The notes below the pieces were generated by a model that saw only the letters and a program-made list of their open reading frames with translations, did no database searches and was not told the origin of the DNA. From positions 9,733-73,732 of the forward strand of contig MNCI01002106.1 in the NCBI GenBank assembly GCA_015680685.1: 64,000 nt of DNA, in the 5' to 3' direction. Within the stretch, counting starts at the first letter, position 1. Each line of letters starts with the position of its first letter. The position numbers and the translations under genes are program-made. This document shows, in pieces, positions 47,258 through 58,356 of this stretch. The DNA comes from Gnetum montanum (taxonomy: Eukaryota > Streptophyta > Gnetopsida > Gnetales > Gnetaceae).

Positions 47258-48441
47258 TGAAACACCACAAAATTTTGAGCTTAGTACTTCTCTAAACATG
47301 AAGCAGATCCCTAGGACCCATAGATGACCACAGCTACATCCAGTGACACACATGGCAACTTTGGAGATCAAGATATCTAGTTTTCACTAGGTATGCAATC
47401 TCAGCGTATACGCCCAAGTGTACATTCCTAGATATATGCTCAAGTTCACAGCGTATACGCCCAGCGTGGACACCTAGTGTACACGTCCAGTGTACACACC
47501 TTACATGTACGCTCAGAAGGTACAACAGATGTATACGCTCGACATGAAATCCCTAAAGACAGCATGGAAACAGCACTGCAAAGCAAGATTTGGCACAAGG
47601 CAATGACCATCAGCGTATATGCCCCAGCGTATACGCCAGCATCCATCAGCGTATACGCCGGGGTGTATACGCCCAGCACATCAGTGTATACGCCTGACTT
47701 ATACGCCCAGCATCCACAACATCTATGTCCAAATTCACATACGCCCAGCACATCCAGCGTATACGCCCACCAAATGTAACATATTGTACACTTGTAAATT
47801 TTACGCTTTTGCACCCGGTCAATGTGCCATGTGTCACCCAACCCGAGTCTAGCGTCAAAACCTGTATAAAAGCCTGAATTTTTACTAGATCCAGGTCGGT
47901 TGGAAAAATCCTAGAGCAACACCAGAGAGCAGAGACGCTAAGCACCAGAGCAGAAATCTTTTATGCTGGACAAACCTGTACGCTGAGCATACAGCCTCTA
48001 CGTTGTGCCTGTAAACCAGCCCACAATCATCCTTGCATCCACTAGGGCTTTTTGTCCACCTTGTGTTACAGTCACAACTGCGTTAGACCGGTGCATTGTA
48101 CTCTCATTCTCTAATACCATTGTTACATTTTCTTCCCAAAATCATTTACAGTTTGCATTCATTGGTGTACGTATTCTGTTTACACCTGTTTACGTTTACG
48201 CTCTATTCGCATCAATTACGCTATTTACGCTTGTTACGCCATTTACGTATAACCCAGCGTATAACACTTCAGTGTACGTTCGGGGAAATCCTTGTCTTAT
48301 CCGCGTGTGGACCACCCAAGGTACTCTACCTTCATTCATTTCAACTCGCCCTGAGGTGAAGGTAGGGTCTTCTGTGCGTGTCTGGTGATCCCATGGTCTC
48401 TATTTCCTTCGAGTCGGAGATCGACGATTTCGGACGGTACA
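47258..48441 (+). repeat. 5' LTR of element 3
   Basis: It starts TGAAACACCAC and ends GGTACA five bases before the primer site. Its first 240 bases match 63747-64000, including CACAAAATTTTGAGC and GATATCTAGTTTTCACTAGG. The U3 holds a dense motif array; the downstream part is rich in TTTACGC and GTTACGC words. Confidence 0.86.
47400..47872 (+). promoter_or_regulatory. U3 promoter: CAGCGTATACGCCCAG array plus TATA box
   Basis: About ten copies or near copies of CAGCGTATACGCC lie between 47400 and 47770, spaced 15-40 bases apart. TATAAAAG follows at 47865-47872. The core GCGTATACGC is a perfect palindrome with two CpGs; many copies have lost one by C-to-T change. Confidence 0.7.
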
Positions 48442-48446
48442 GAAAT

Positions 48447-48463
48447 TGGCGCTAGATGGAGGG
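48447..48463 (+). other. Primer binding site of element 3
   Basis: TGGCGCTAGATGGAGGG, five bases after the LTR end. It starts TGG as expected for pairing with a tRNA CCA end. I cannot name the tRNA. Confidence 0.7.
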
Positions 48464-49060
48464 CCTCTGCCTAAAACCTTACTTGCAAGCATCCCAGCGT
48501 TTACGCTGTTGAGTGTTTATGCTACCGACCATACACCGATCCCTTCTGAAAACCTCCTAGCATTTATGTTACTCAGTTTAAAACCCAGTCTACAAACTAT
48601 CTAGCGTCTACGCTGCTCCTGTTAAAACTTACTCTGCAAGATCCCCAACGTTCACGCTGTTAACCATACGCTACATGCTTTATGCTACAGATTTTCCTTA
48701 CGCTATACATAAGACTGCTAAAGTTTACACTGCACATTTTACACCGTAGATATTGCTGTTTACGCTACGCTCTCGACGTCGTAGACCTCGTCTACACTGT
48801 ACACTGATTTTGTCCCTACTGTTCTGTTTACGCTACGCTCTTTAAGCCCTAGAATTCGTCTACGTTGCTGTCTAGTTTATACTGTATTCTATACACTGTG
48901 ACCTTGTTTTACACTGTAACTTGACACTGTATACGCTGCCTAGCGTATACGCTATACGATTTACACCGTAGACTTCGTCTACGCTGACTCTATACGCTAC
49001 ATACATATACGTTGTATACGCTGTATACACTATCGTTATACGCCGATCGTTGAAGCGTAT
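48464..49060 (+). other. gag leader of element 3, rich in TACGCT words
   Basis: Non-coding leader with dozens of TTTACGCT, TCTACGCT and TATACGCT words and their decayed forms (ACACTG, ATGCTA), including a perfect GCGTATACGC near 48950. No uORF of note. Confidence 0.65.
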
Positions 49061-52000
49061 ATGATGTACGCTGTACTCACTACACTAATTTCACATCCCT
49101 ATACTATGTCATACCCTCAACAAATCATCATGAACCCTGTAAACACCACTGCTACAACCACTCAAGTCACCAACATTATAGGCACCATGGTTGTCCAACA
49201 GCCCGTCGTTCAACAGTCGACAGTACAACCCACAGTGAGGCCCTACCGGTCCCTAAGGTTGCAAGGGAGAAACCCAACCTCTAACATTATAACCCATGAC
49301 CAGTACAACTTCATATGTATGAAGATGCAAGCTGGTCTGGCTGTAGATTGAGCCGAAATAGAGGTAAAGAGGCAATACAAACTCTTCTACAAGGGGGGAC
49401 GTGAGTTCATCCCTTCCCCATACGATATAATCTATATTCCAGAGCAATACTCAGAGCTCATCACACAACTCCTCCTGCAAAGGAGCCAGTCATTGGATCC
49501 ACCTGCAGTAGATCCCCAACTGGAAGAGAAGGACGAGTTCGTTGCCCAATCCGAACACGAAGACTCTTATCACACTGTTAGCCCACAAACATAAATCAAC
49601 CCCATGTTTCATCCAGGCATAGGGAAAATCATGCTCCTCCAACACCTCAGGTTCACCTAGGTGCAAGCACCTCCACCAGAAACATCAGCACTGGTTCATG
49701 TTCCTCCTCTGAGTGACCCGCAAATCAATACACTCCCTCTCGTTATCATTCTCACTGCAGCTACCGGTCCATCCACGTAAGCACCACCCCTGCACAATAA
49801 CATGGGAGCAACCTTCTTACCTCTAGTGATAGGGATGCCACATGTGATACTAGCATCCACGTCCGCTCACTACATCCCCCACATCCAAACGCATGGAGCC
49901 CCTTCCACCGCGGTAACCCAACAGGGGGTTCCTACGCAAAACATGCCCAGAAAATGGGCAGCGATGGGCGCTCAACCACAACAACATCAACTCCCTCACT
50001 ACAACATGCCACCTCACACGATGCCACCAACCAGCATTCCCCAAGTACAACCACAACTACAGCAACAAAAACCTCTCACCTATAATGTGGCATCCCTAGT
50101 GCCATATGCTATGAACATTCCACAAGTACAACCGCCAACTGTACAGCTTTCAGCCTTCCAACCTACCATTCAACAATCTAATCTGTACGCCGCACCGCAC
50201 CCATAAGCTTTTGCCTCACCTAGCGCCCAAGATTGGGCAGATGCTAAAAAATTAATGCAGGAATTAACTGACGAGGTTAAATGCCTCAAAATAGCTACTG
50301 ACGGAGAGTTGAAGTTAGTGGACTTTTACCACGATGACCCCATCAGCTCTTCCGTCCCGCCCTTAACTTTGCCCAAAGGTATATCGTTGCTAACATTAAC
50401 TAAGTATAATGGGGAGACAGACCCTAATGCACAAATAATAACATTTAGATTAGAATGCGCATTACTCCAGGCATGGCCCCATGCCATTTTGCGAGTGTTC
50501 CCTATGTCCCTCGTAGGGAGAGCACTTGATTGGTACTGGGCCTTGTCAAGGAATTCTATATTTTCCTTGGAAGAGTTGTTACATCAGTTCGTGACCAGGT
50601 TCAAATATAACTTGAAACCTGAGGCAACATTGGATAGCCTTATACAGGTTAAACAATCACCGCTTGAACCTGTACAAAAATTTATTCAGAGGTGGAGTGC
50701 CGCTCTCAATGAGCTACATGAGCCAATCCCCCAAACATATCTGCTCACAATTCTAAAGGGGGCTATCAATGACTTCTTCAAATCCAAATTATGCTATCTT
50801 AATGCGCGTAACCTTAACCAAGCCTTTGTATAGATCAAAAACATAGAAGAGGCGGCTCAAAATAGCCATGATCCTGCGTATTTAGCCTTCAAAAATCAAC
50901 ACAGTAAAAAGGATAAAGAAAAGGCTAAAGCAACTATAGTAGCTGTATCGGAAACGCAACAAGCAAATGTTGCACAATGGAACAAACCACATGTAGCCCC
51001 TACTAACTATACTAAACCTATTCCTACAACCATATCGGAATCATCATCATCACAGAACCTAACACCAAACCGTACGAGAAATTTTGAGAGGAAAGAACCT
51101 TCTCAATATACGTCATTGCCTATGAAGCCATCCCAGTTATTCGATCAACTCTTGAAGGCTGGGTTAATGAAACACAAATAGTTATCCCTTGCGGCCATCT
51201 AGAGACATGATCAGTTTTGTCAACTAGTTTAGAACCCAAGCTTAGCAACACTAGATGAGCCTCCAGTGCCTAAAGGTTTTAGAATGGATCACTTCTACGA
51301 CTATCACCAACGCAACAGGCATGACACGGATTACTATTTCACCCTGAAGTAGGACATACAACGAATGATCGACGAAGGCCAAATCACCTTTGATGAGGCC
51401 AACCAGGTCCAACCACAAAATCAGGCTATGGGGGTGTATAAAGACCCTCTGAACACCAAAGAGGCACCGTACGTTATCAACACAATCTGCTTTGATGATG
51501 AACCCGAGACACCTAACATTAACACCGTCTACCCTGAATACGAACAACAAACACCTAACAAGCCGTTTGTAGTCCATGTTCCTCCCACTCCATCCACATC
51601 CTCGCCTCAACCACCGTGTGCCCTGCAGCAACCATATGTTGTTCGAGTGCCCCTGGCCGTAGCTACATCCGACACCATGACACGCAAAAAATCATACATG
51701 GTGCATGTCCCTTCCACCACTGTTACCTCAAATCCATCAACCCCTCCTACTTGGCGTGCCCCTTTTGTAGTCTGAGTACCACCCATAGTCGCAATAGCGG
51801 AGGTCCAACCTCTACCGAAACCAACCCCATATGTTGTTAGGACATCCGAAAGTCCTAATGATTACCAAGCCTCCACCTCACAAACGCAAGGCAAACCTAG
51901 CCCCTACGTCATTAGGATGCCTGGCTAGCCTTCTGCCCAACCACATCTGACTACCCAACCACAACCCCACCTAGCTCCATATGTGGTAAGACTCCTGAGG

Positions 52001-52200
52001 CAACCTGAGGCTCCAAGACCAGCTCCACCTCCACTTCACACATGAGAACGCTTAGCGGATAGGCTTACGCATGAACACATGGAGAAGAAGTGTCAATGGT
52101 TAGCCATAGGGGCACCTAAACCCACTCCACTCAACGCCATACCCATGACGCCACCCAACAGTCAACCAAACACAGGTAACAAGGGTGAACCATCAAAAAA
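49061..52200 (+). pseudogene. Tat-like gag of element 3, broken by stops
   Basis: A single frame runs from ATG 49061 (or 49085, MSYPQQ) to about 52200 with roughly a dozen in-frame stops, for example TGA 49349, TAA 50204, TAG 50831 and TGA 51773. Residues 1-100 include RSLRLQGRNPTSNI. A Gln/Pro-rich region follows. The capsid-like domain at 50255-50830 contains LTKYNGETDPNAQI, ECALLQAWPHAILRVFPMSL, ALDWYWAL and FVTRFKYNLKPEATLDSLIQ. A box at about 51290 (FYDYHQRNRHDTDYYF) corresponds to the lineage's Cys/His zinc box with its cysteines replaced by Tyr. The C-terminal part repeats a Tyr-Val-Val-Arg-Val-Pro module (PYVVR, PFVVHVP) about eight times. Gag packages the RNA. Confidence 0.88.
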
Positions 52201-53237
52201 TAACTGATACGTCTAAAACAATGGCTCCGAGCAAAAACGACAGACCAACGAAGCATGAAATAAAACTGTTGGGGCCAATGGACCCAGGCACCGCTGATGC
52301 AAACGCACCCAATAGTAGAGATTTGGAAACGGCTTTAATGCAAGTCACACAAGCACTCAAACAAAAGAACACTTCGCTAAGCTTGTATGAATTAGTTCTT
52401 ACATCCCAAACACATCGTGAAGCTTTGGTACGCATGTTAACGTCGATCCCAGTAAGCGAGGACTTACCTCCAAATGAACCCTCCATTCATGCAGTAATGT
52501 ACTCATCCCCAGGGGCAACTTTCAAACCACTAAGCTTCCACAATGATAACATTAAGGTGGATAAGAAAACAAGGGAGATAACAATAGCCCCCATGTTCAT
52601 AACGATACGCATAAATCAGTTCAAGATACATAGGGTCCACGTAGACGATGGAGCTACCACAAACATAGTACCATACCCCATCATTGAGTAACTAGGGCTA
52701 ACAGAGTTAATCAAACCAATCGCAACTACATGTTTAAAATCATTCAGCGGGTCACGCGTGATGGTCAAAGGCATAGTGACCTTAGACTTCATAGCAGGGG
52801 ACCAATTTCCCACATCTACCAACTTTGTAGTGGTCGATGAAATGTCAGGATTTAACATAATATTAGGAAGGCCCTGGTTGGCCCAACTGAAAGCAGTCTC
52901 GTCCCCTATACATCAAGAAATTCACCTGCCTTACGAAGGCAGTGAAATCATCATACACGGGGAAGTGGCTACACCTATTATTTCATCACACATGGACATG
53001 GACCAAGGCTCAGAGGTTGAACTCAAAGGGCCTAGCCGAAATGACATAAATGAACAACAACCGATAGGAAGTAATCCAAATCCACCTAAAAAAGAAACAC
53101 CTACACCTGACATTGTACATACTCCTTCTCAATTAGAAACTAACACAGAACTCACCACAAATACTGAAACATCTAAAAACACTGACNCATTATCCAAAAT
53201 GTTCCTTGTTTACACATGGGGCCCAAAATGGCCTTAA
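52185..53237 (+). pseudogene. Aspartic protease of element 3
   Basis: Frame +1 relative to gag, overlapping its end at an A6 run (52193-52198). The N-terminal part has a helical segment (ALMQVTQALKQKNTSLSLYELV). The active-site loop reads VHVDDGATTNIVPYPIIE, a retropepsin-like D-x-G motif with the second residue Asp instead of Ser/Thr. After one stop (52689) come VDEMSGFNIILGRPWLAQL and YEGSEIIIHG. The tail is Thr/Pro-rich and ends at 53237; one N lies at 53187. No RT follows: the next 5.5 kb is occupied by the antisense gene. Confidence 0.85.
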
Positions 53238-53533
53238 ACTAGATCACACACTTATACTTTGTTTTCCCCTTTCGTTTGTCATTACGATTTATAATTACAT
53301 CTACACATTACACTTAAAACAAATGAAAAATAAACCAAAATATTTTACATTGCCGTGTCGTGTGGGCAATTAAGCTCAAAATGAACAAAATTTTTTTTAT
53401 ATACATGCAATGCTGTACAATTAAGTGTCAACTATTTTCGTCCATCTCAAAACTTTTTAATTTACAATTCCCATATAAATTTGACTCAGGAAAAAACTAA
53501 AAATCAAGAAAAACTAAAAAACTAAAAAAAAAA
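53238..53533. other. Spacer between protease and the antisense gene 3' end
   Basis: A/T-rich sequence, serving as the 3' untranslated region of the antisense gene. No canonical AATAAA is visible on the minus strand. Confidence 0.5.
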
Positions 53534-53733
53534 CTAAGCATCTGGGATGGGAGGATCATCCCCTTTAGATCCACCGGCATCAGGGGCCCCCACTCCACTA
53601 GGGCCAGCTTCTTGGACATCGTCACCACCTTCATCCTGAAAATACAAAATGAGACAACCAATATAAGAACAAGAGAGCGTTAAAATTTCAAACATTATTT
53701 AGGAAATCAATTTCATAATGACAAAACGCTTAC

Positions 53734-54518
53734 CATAGGGGATCCCCCTAAGCCAAATTCCAGTCTATGAATGATTTCCTCCTCTAAGGCACTAGCCCAA
53801 TCTGTCCCATCAAGGCCTAAGTCGACGTCTGCTAAGGTCTTTCCCTTGTCAACAGTCGACCAGGTAGGACGTTTCAAAGGAAATTCACCCATAGACACTT
53901 CCCTAGAAGTAGTTGTAATCACCCTGGTAGGTGACTCCATCTCAACAGTTGTATTTTGGGCAAAAGTATCAAAAGCGAAGCGCAGACCCAAACCCTCCAC
54001 AAACATTTCTAGTTGCCACTTTTCAATGGACACTTCCTTTAACGACTTCTTGTAGTGATGTTTGTGGTTCTTCTCATCCTGACCCCACTTGTGAACCTTG
54101 GAAGCAAAAGCTTTCCAGTCTTGACATTTGAGGTTCAGGAGATCAATTTGGGCTTTACGCTCTGTCATTCTCCGAGTCAGTGATGCATGACGATTTAGTA
54201 GATTCCAATATCTGGTATACGTAACCTCAGACGTTCGCCAAGAGCGATCATCTCTTAGTTTAGCAGCGGCGAACTCGTACCGAGCTTTAAGATCGTCACG
54301 TTCAATTGACAATTTGGAGAATTCCTTTTCTTTTGCTTGGATCTGTAGCCACAACTGTTCAACAGAATGCCTACAGGTCCACAGTGACTTGACGTTGTGC
54401 ACAAGACCTTCCACCACCTCCTCATAAATAGGTCTTGGCACCTGCTCCACCTCCGGGGATAGTGAGGGTAAACTCTCTATGCTGATGCTCTCAGAGGGAT
54501 CCCACCTCAATTTGGCAC
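53734..54518 (-). other. Exon 7: coiled-coil region
   Basis: About 261 codons without a stop. A Glu/Lys/Arg/Leu-rich heptad-like region runs from VEQLWLQIQAKEKEF to KWQLEMFVEGL, followed by WSTVDKGKTLADVDLG and WASALEEEIIHRLEFGLGG. The end block is conserved in element 2 (WANMFKD.ILHSLEVGL). This is likely an oligomerisation region. Confidence 0.75.
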
Positions 54519-55224
54519 CTATGCACACGAAAAGACAAACGTTAAGACAACATGAACAAGATGCGAAACTTTAAAACGGAAAACGATTCAAAAAACATTA
54601 TACCTATTTCAGGGTGGACCTCCTGAATTGGTTCGACAACTTCTTCAGCGATTCCAGCCACAAAATCCATCTTACTTGGCATCTCTGTCCAAGTAAATGG
54701 CTCACGGGTGCAAGACGAACTAACCTCTGCGGTCCTCTCAGGGGGAACCATCTTCATGGGTACGTCTAACCGCATCGTCCTGGTTTCGTTGCCTTCGTCT
54801 AGAAGATATGAAAATATGAAAATAAAATACCATAGAAAAGACAACTAACGAAGAGATATAAAATAAAAATAAAAAGAAAACATACCGTGCTCCTTGTCGC
54901 CTTCTGGGGGATTGCCTAAGTCCAGCTTTCCCTTAAGAAAGCTGCTGAACACTTGATCGATACCACCCTGATCATCCAACGGTTCAGTTTCTGTGGTGTT
55001 CTCCTTCAACTCCTTCGTTCCTCCTCCCTGATCCTTCTCCACACTTTCCTCCTCATTATTTCACTCTGTGTTGGTCTCCTCCTCCTCAGTAATAGTTTCT
55101 AAAGCCTGCTTCCTCACTTCTCAAATTAGGCCAAAGGTATCAGTGACATGTAAGAGATTGAAGTAAAAAATTATTATGAGCGAAACGAAAATAATAAAGC
55201 AATAAGCGGGTGAAGTCTACTTAC

Positions 55225-56265
55225 CAGGCATCTTGAATCATATGTGTTTCACCCGTGGCTCGCTCACATTCGAGACTTCCTCAGTTGGGCGTTCGTGTCT
55301 TTTCAGCTTCAATTTGGCCTGGCCAACAATTTCTTTGATGACCCGTTCTGCTCTTCTCGCAGTATAGGGTACATCGTCCGGTTCCAATCCCAAACTATCA
55401 TGGGTGTGGATTGACATACCAGATGATCCCCCTGTCGTGATAGACACGGACTCATCAATGCTCTCAGGAGCATCTTGGGACTTGGCTATTTCAAATAAGT
55501 GATTGATCCACGGATGGGATAGTTGACCCCGATCCCATAGAACAAACTTGTTATCTGTGCGAACTACTAGAAATTTGGCAAAGCGATGAAGGTAACCGAC
55601 AAAGAAGACAAAGGTGAAGTGGGATTGCGCCTCGACATTCGAACGCAATCGCACTATCTCCTTGTGCATGCCCGACAATAGAAATTGTGCCCAATTATAG
55701 CACATTCCGATTTCCAGGATAGTTCGCATGACGCGTACAGCTTCAACCCCAAGACTCCATACTTGAGAAAGGGATTTGGGGAATACCCACGCCCTAAATA
55801 GGGGATATAATTCATTTACCTCCTCAACCTTTGCTTCCCCCTACATTGGAAATCCCTTGGCATCCTTGGCCACGCCCAGCCAGTCCTCTAATTCATGCAC
55901 CATTTAGAGCTCTTTATGAGCCCTGTCTAAAACTACATTTATGCCATCTGCCAGTACCCCAAATAAGTTTGAAAAGAACACAGGTGATAGATGGAAAACT
56001 ACCTTAACACCCTTAATTCTGGTGTTGTATTAGGAGATAGACTCATTAAAGGAATCCACGATCTTGATCATTTTTGCAATTGATACATCAGGACTCGGGG
56101 TCATGAAAAGCTCCATGAGGCTGGCATTGTCTAAGCAACAAACGATGGATGGGGAAGCGTGGGTATGTAACCACTTTTGGGCCTTACTGACCTCTCTGAA
56201 CTTCATCGACAACGTAGTCTCAATTTGGCCCATCGTAACCGGGTCCCTGCTAAGAGGTACATCAA
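55225..56265 (-). other. Exon 4: unrecognised conserved domain
   Basis: 347 codons with four stops, no frameshift. Blocks include MKFREVSKAQKWLHTHASPS, SLMELFMTPSPDVSIAKM, VVFHLSPVFFSNLFGVLADG, LYPLFRAWVFPKSLSQVW and YNWAQFLLSGMHKEIVRLRS, then a Ser/Thr-rich region and a basic stretch (KLKLKRHERP) that could be a nuclear localisation signal. The first block is conserved in element 2. I do not recognise the family. Confidence 0.65.
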
Positions 56266-56693
56266 CTACAAATACAATTTGAGATTGTTAGTATAACTCC
56301 CGACAGTTGAACAAACACGTTAGCACATCCAGAAAATGTTTTCATTTACCGTTAGTTGTGGATTTGGATGTGCTGCCTAAGCTAGAGTCATGGGGGAAGA
56401 CTGGTCCCCTATCTGACCAATCTTCATGCAGCCATCCACGAGCTTGGCACATCGCGAATTCTCTAGAGAACTGCTTGTGAAAATGAATGATCGCGCCCTT
56501 TGTTTGACCCAATACGGCTCCACGAAGGGTGGGACCTACCATAAATGCCTCTAGAGCAGTGTGAGCTAGAGCTAGCCCTTCATCCTCAACACATGTTCCG
56601 TCTGGGTTAACCTTAGGCCTACAAACAAACAGATGTCAAAATAGAAGCAAATACCAAATGGCAAAGAGAAACAATAAACTTAAATGGTCCTAC

Positions 56694-57143
56694 CTATCCA
56701 CCCGGTACACGCTGCCAGGGGGATTCTGGAATAATATGTGCGCACGTGCAGCTATGAATAGAGTGTTGTTGAGGTAGTCCAACCCTCACGGCAACTGTGC
56801 CCACATGCGTGCTAATGGGCATGTAGACTTGGGCCTGCGGGTAGAACCATCCCCATTCACGAACGACCCCTCGTCAATGTCTTCTATGAAGACCATGACA
56901 CCCTCCGCAGCTCCAGGTAGCATTGCCTCAAGCACGCTCCGCGCCACCACTTCACTTAGCTACGACCAGATCGCCACTTCAAAATTGTCTAGCATGAAGG
57001 CCAAGAATTCACATGCACCTTCTCTGAACCAGACCCCATTGTTGTCCATAGTCAGGTTCGGGGTAGGCTCATCAGCCTCAATGGGGCCAAACCATGTTAA
57101 CACCCCAACAAGCTCAACGATGAGGAGAAAAGGCTTAGTATCC
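56694..57143 (-). other. Exon 2: FCP1/NIF-like (HAD phosphatase) domain with altered catalytic residues
   Basis: The product starts DTKPFLLIVELVGVLTWFG, where plant NIF/FCP1 proteins have LLVLDLNG(V/L)L, so the nucleophile Asp reads Glu and the second Asp is lost. VWFREGACEFLAFMLDNFEV with AIWS matches the R-P-x-C-x-E-F-L ... FEVGIWSS block (motif II Ser kept). NTLFIAARAHILFQNPPGS sits where the family has LLIDDSPYKAxxNPP, with Asp-Asp replaced by Ala-Ala. Exon 3 continues with the VLGQTKGAI segment matching the domain end. Stops at 56959-56961 (TAG) and 56786-56788 (TGA) break it. Confidence 0.75.
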
Positions 57144-57244
57144 CTGCAAGCAATCAGGATGCTACAATCAATCAGCCATGCACCAAAAAAGAAATAAAAA
57201 AAACAAAGTTCACATCGTAGATCGACACTTAGAAAAATTTCCTA

Positions 57245-57935
57245 ACTGTTCATGCTCGGCGTATACGCTGCTATACCTAGCGTATACGCTGTCAAAATTT
57301 ATTTATGCTCGGCGTATACACTGCCTGACCCGGCGTATACACTAACAACCAACTGTTTATGCTGTCACCTGAACCTCTTATGCTTAGCGTATACGCTGAA
57401 GAAACCCTCAACATATAAGCCACAGAAGCTTTCAGCGTAAATAGTCTACACTAGACATCAAACAGAGTTTATGCTGAAAAACAGTTTACACAAAAATAAG
57501 TCTATGTTGTACCACGCTTGAAAAGAATTAACTATTCACGCTCAGCGTATACGCTGTAGAAATCCTCAGCGTATATGCCATCACAGCATAGATCATCTAC
57601 GCTGATAAAACAGAAAATCTATGCTGATAAAACAGAAAGCTTACGCTGACAAAATAGAAAACTTCGTGCATAGAAAACTTATTATGTTGTACAGCCTTCA
57701 GCGTATACGCTGATATAATCATCTATGCTTCATGCAAGAAAAAGTGATTACGCTATACACTAAAAATAGATTACACTATAACAGTCTACGCTATCAGGAC
57801 TTTACGCTAACTCCTTACGCTCAGTGTATACGCCGAAATATTTTACACTCGGCGTATATGCTGAAATCTCTACGCTAAACTCTCTACGCTCGGCGTATAC
57901 GTCGAAGCCCCCTACGAGACTGTCTAAGCTATGAA
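57245..57935. repeat. AGCGTATACGCT palindrome array in intron 1 of the antisense gene
   Basis: At least ten copies of GGCGTATACGCTG, AGCGTATACGCTG or one-base variants, many with flanking TTTATGCTC or TCTACGCT words. The array lies wholly within the 836-nt first intron. The core equals the palindrome in the LTR U3. Confidence 0.85.
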
Positions 57936-58035
57936 ACATGCCCAAGAAAAAATAACTAAGAGGCAGGATCAGAGCCTACCTGTGCGATGATCCAAGCCAT
58001 GATGAAACCCTTGGCCTGGGAAGGCACTGCAGCAT

Positions 58036-58356
58036 GGCTTTGCTCTCCTCTGCGAAGGTCAAGTCAGGTCCCTTCCTCCCCTACCCTTCCACTTCCTTAC
58101 CTATGCCTATCTCGGCGTCTACGCTGGGATTGACAGTTTACGCTGAGGGATGAAATGCTTCACTTCTACGCTCTGTGTCTATGCTAAGGTTTAGCTATTG
58201 CCGTTTATGTTGGGGTTTGGTCATTGGCGTCTATGCTCAGGGTTTGGGTTTACGCTTACGTCAGGGTTTTGCAGTTTACGCTCATGCTAGGAAGTTTACG
58301 CTCGGGTTTATGCTAAGAGAATCTAATGTGACAAATGATGCCCCCCATTTATATAG
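58036..58356 (-). promoter_or_regulatory. Putative promoter and leader of the antisense gene
   Basis: On the minus strand TATATAAAT (58348-58356) follows GTGC and lies 313 bases before the ATG. The leader between is rich in AGCGTAAAC and AGCATAAAC words, variants of the element motif. A downstream GC-rich patch (58366-58400) lies just upstream of the TATA. Confidence 0.55.

Larger units (their letters stand above)
53534..58035 (-). pseudogene. Spliced antisense accessory gene: FCP1/NIF-like domain, unknown middle domain, coiled coil
   Basis: Eight exons on the minus strand join in frame: 58035-57980, 57143-56694, 56618-56350, 56265-55225, 55119-54886, 54798-54604, 54518-53734 and 53635-53534. 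All seven introns are GT-AG (836, 75, 84, 105, 87, 85 and 98 nt). The sum is 3,132 nt (1,043 residues plus TAG at 53534). Exons 2-3 read as an FCP1/NLI-interacting-factor (HAD) domain. Exon 4 is unrecognised, exons 5-6 are an acidic linker, exon 7 is a coiled coil and exon 8 an Asp/Gly/Pro tail. Seven stops lie at 56959, 56786, 56030, 55904, 55841, 55238 and 55061; each is one transition from a Gln or Arg codon. The start is uncertain: the frame stays open upstream to a TAG at 58081. Conservation in element 2 argues for a real gene. Confidence 0.87.

Noticed and set aside
47400-47780. CRISPR-like array
   Set aside because: Spacing of the repeated motif is irregular, units are 10-16 bases and the context is a plant LTR.
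47446-47945. Several overlapping open stretches on both strands rich in Tyr-Thr and Ala-Tyr-Thr
   Set aside because: They are translations of the GCGTATACGC palindrome array in the LTR, open on both strands because the motif lacks stops.
56805-57197. 130-residue open stretch on the plus strand
   Set aside because: It is the shadow of exon 2 of the antisense gene, whose minus-strand reading shows an FCP1/NIF-like domain and joins in frame to neighbouring exons.
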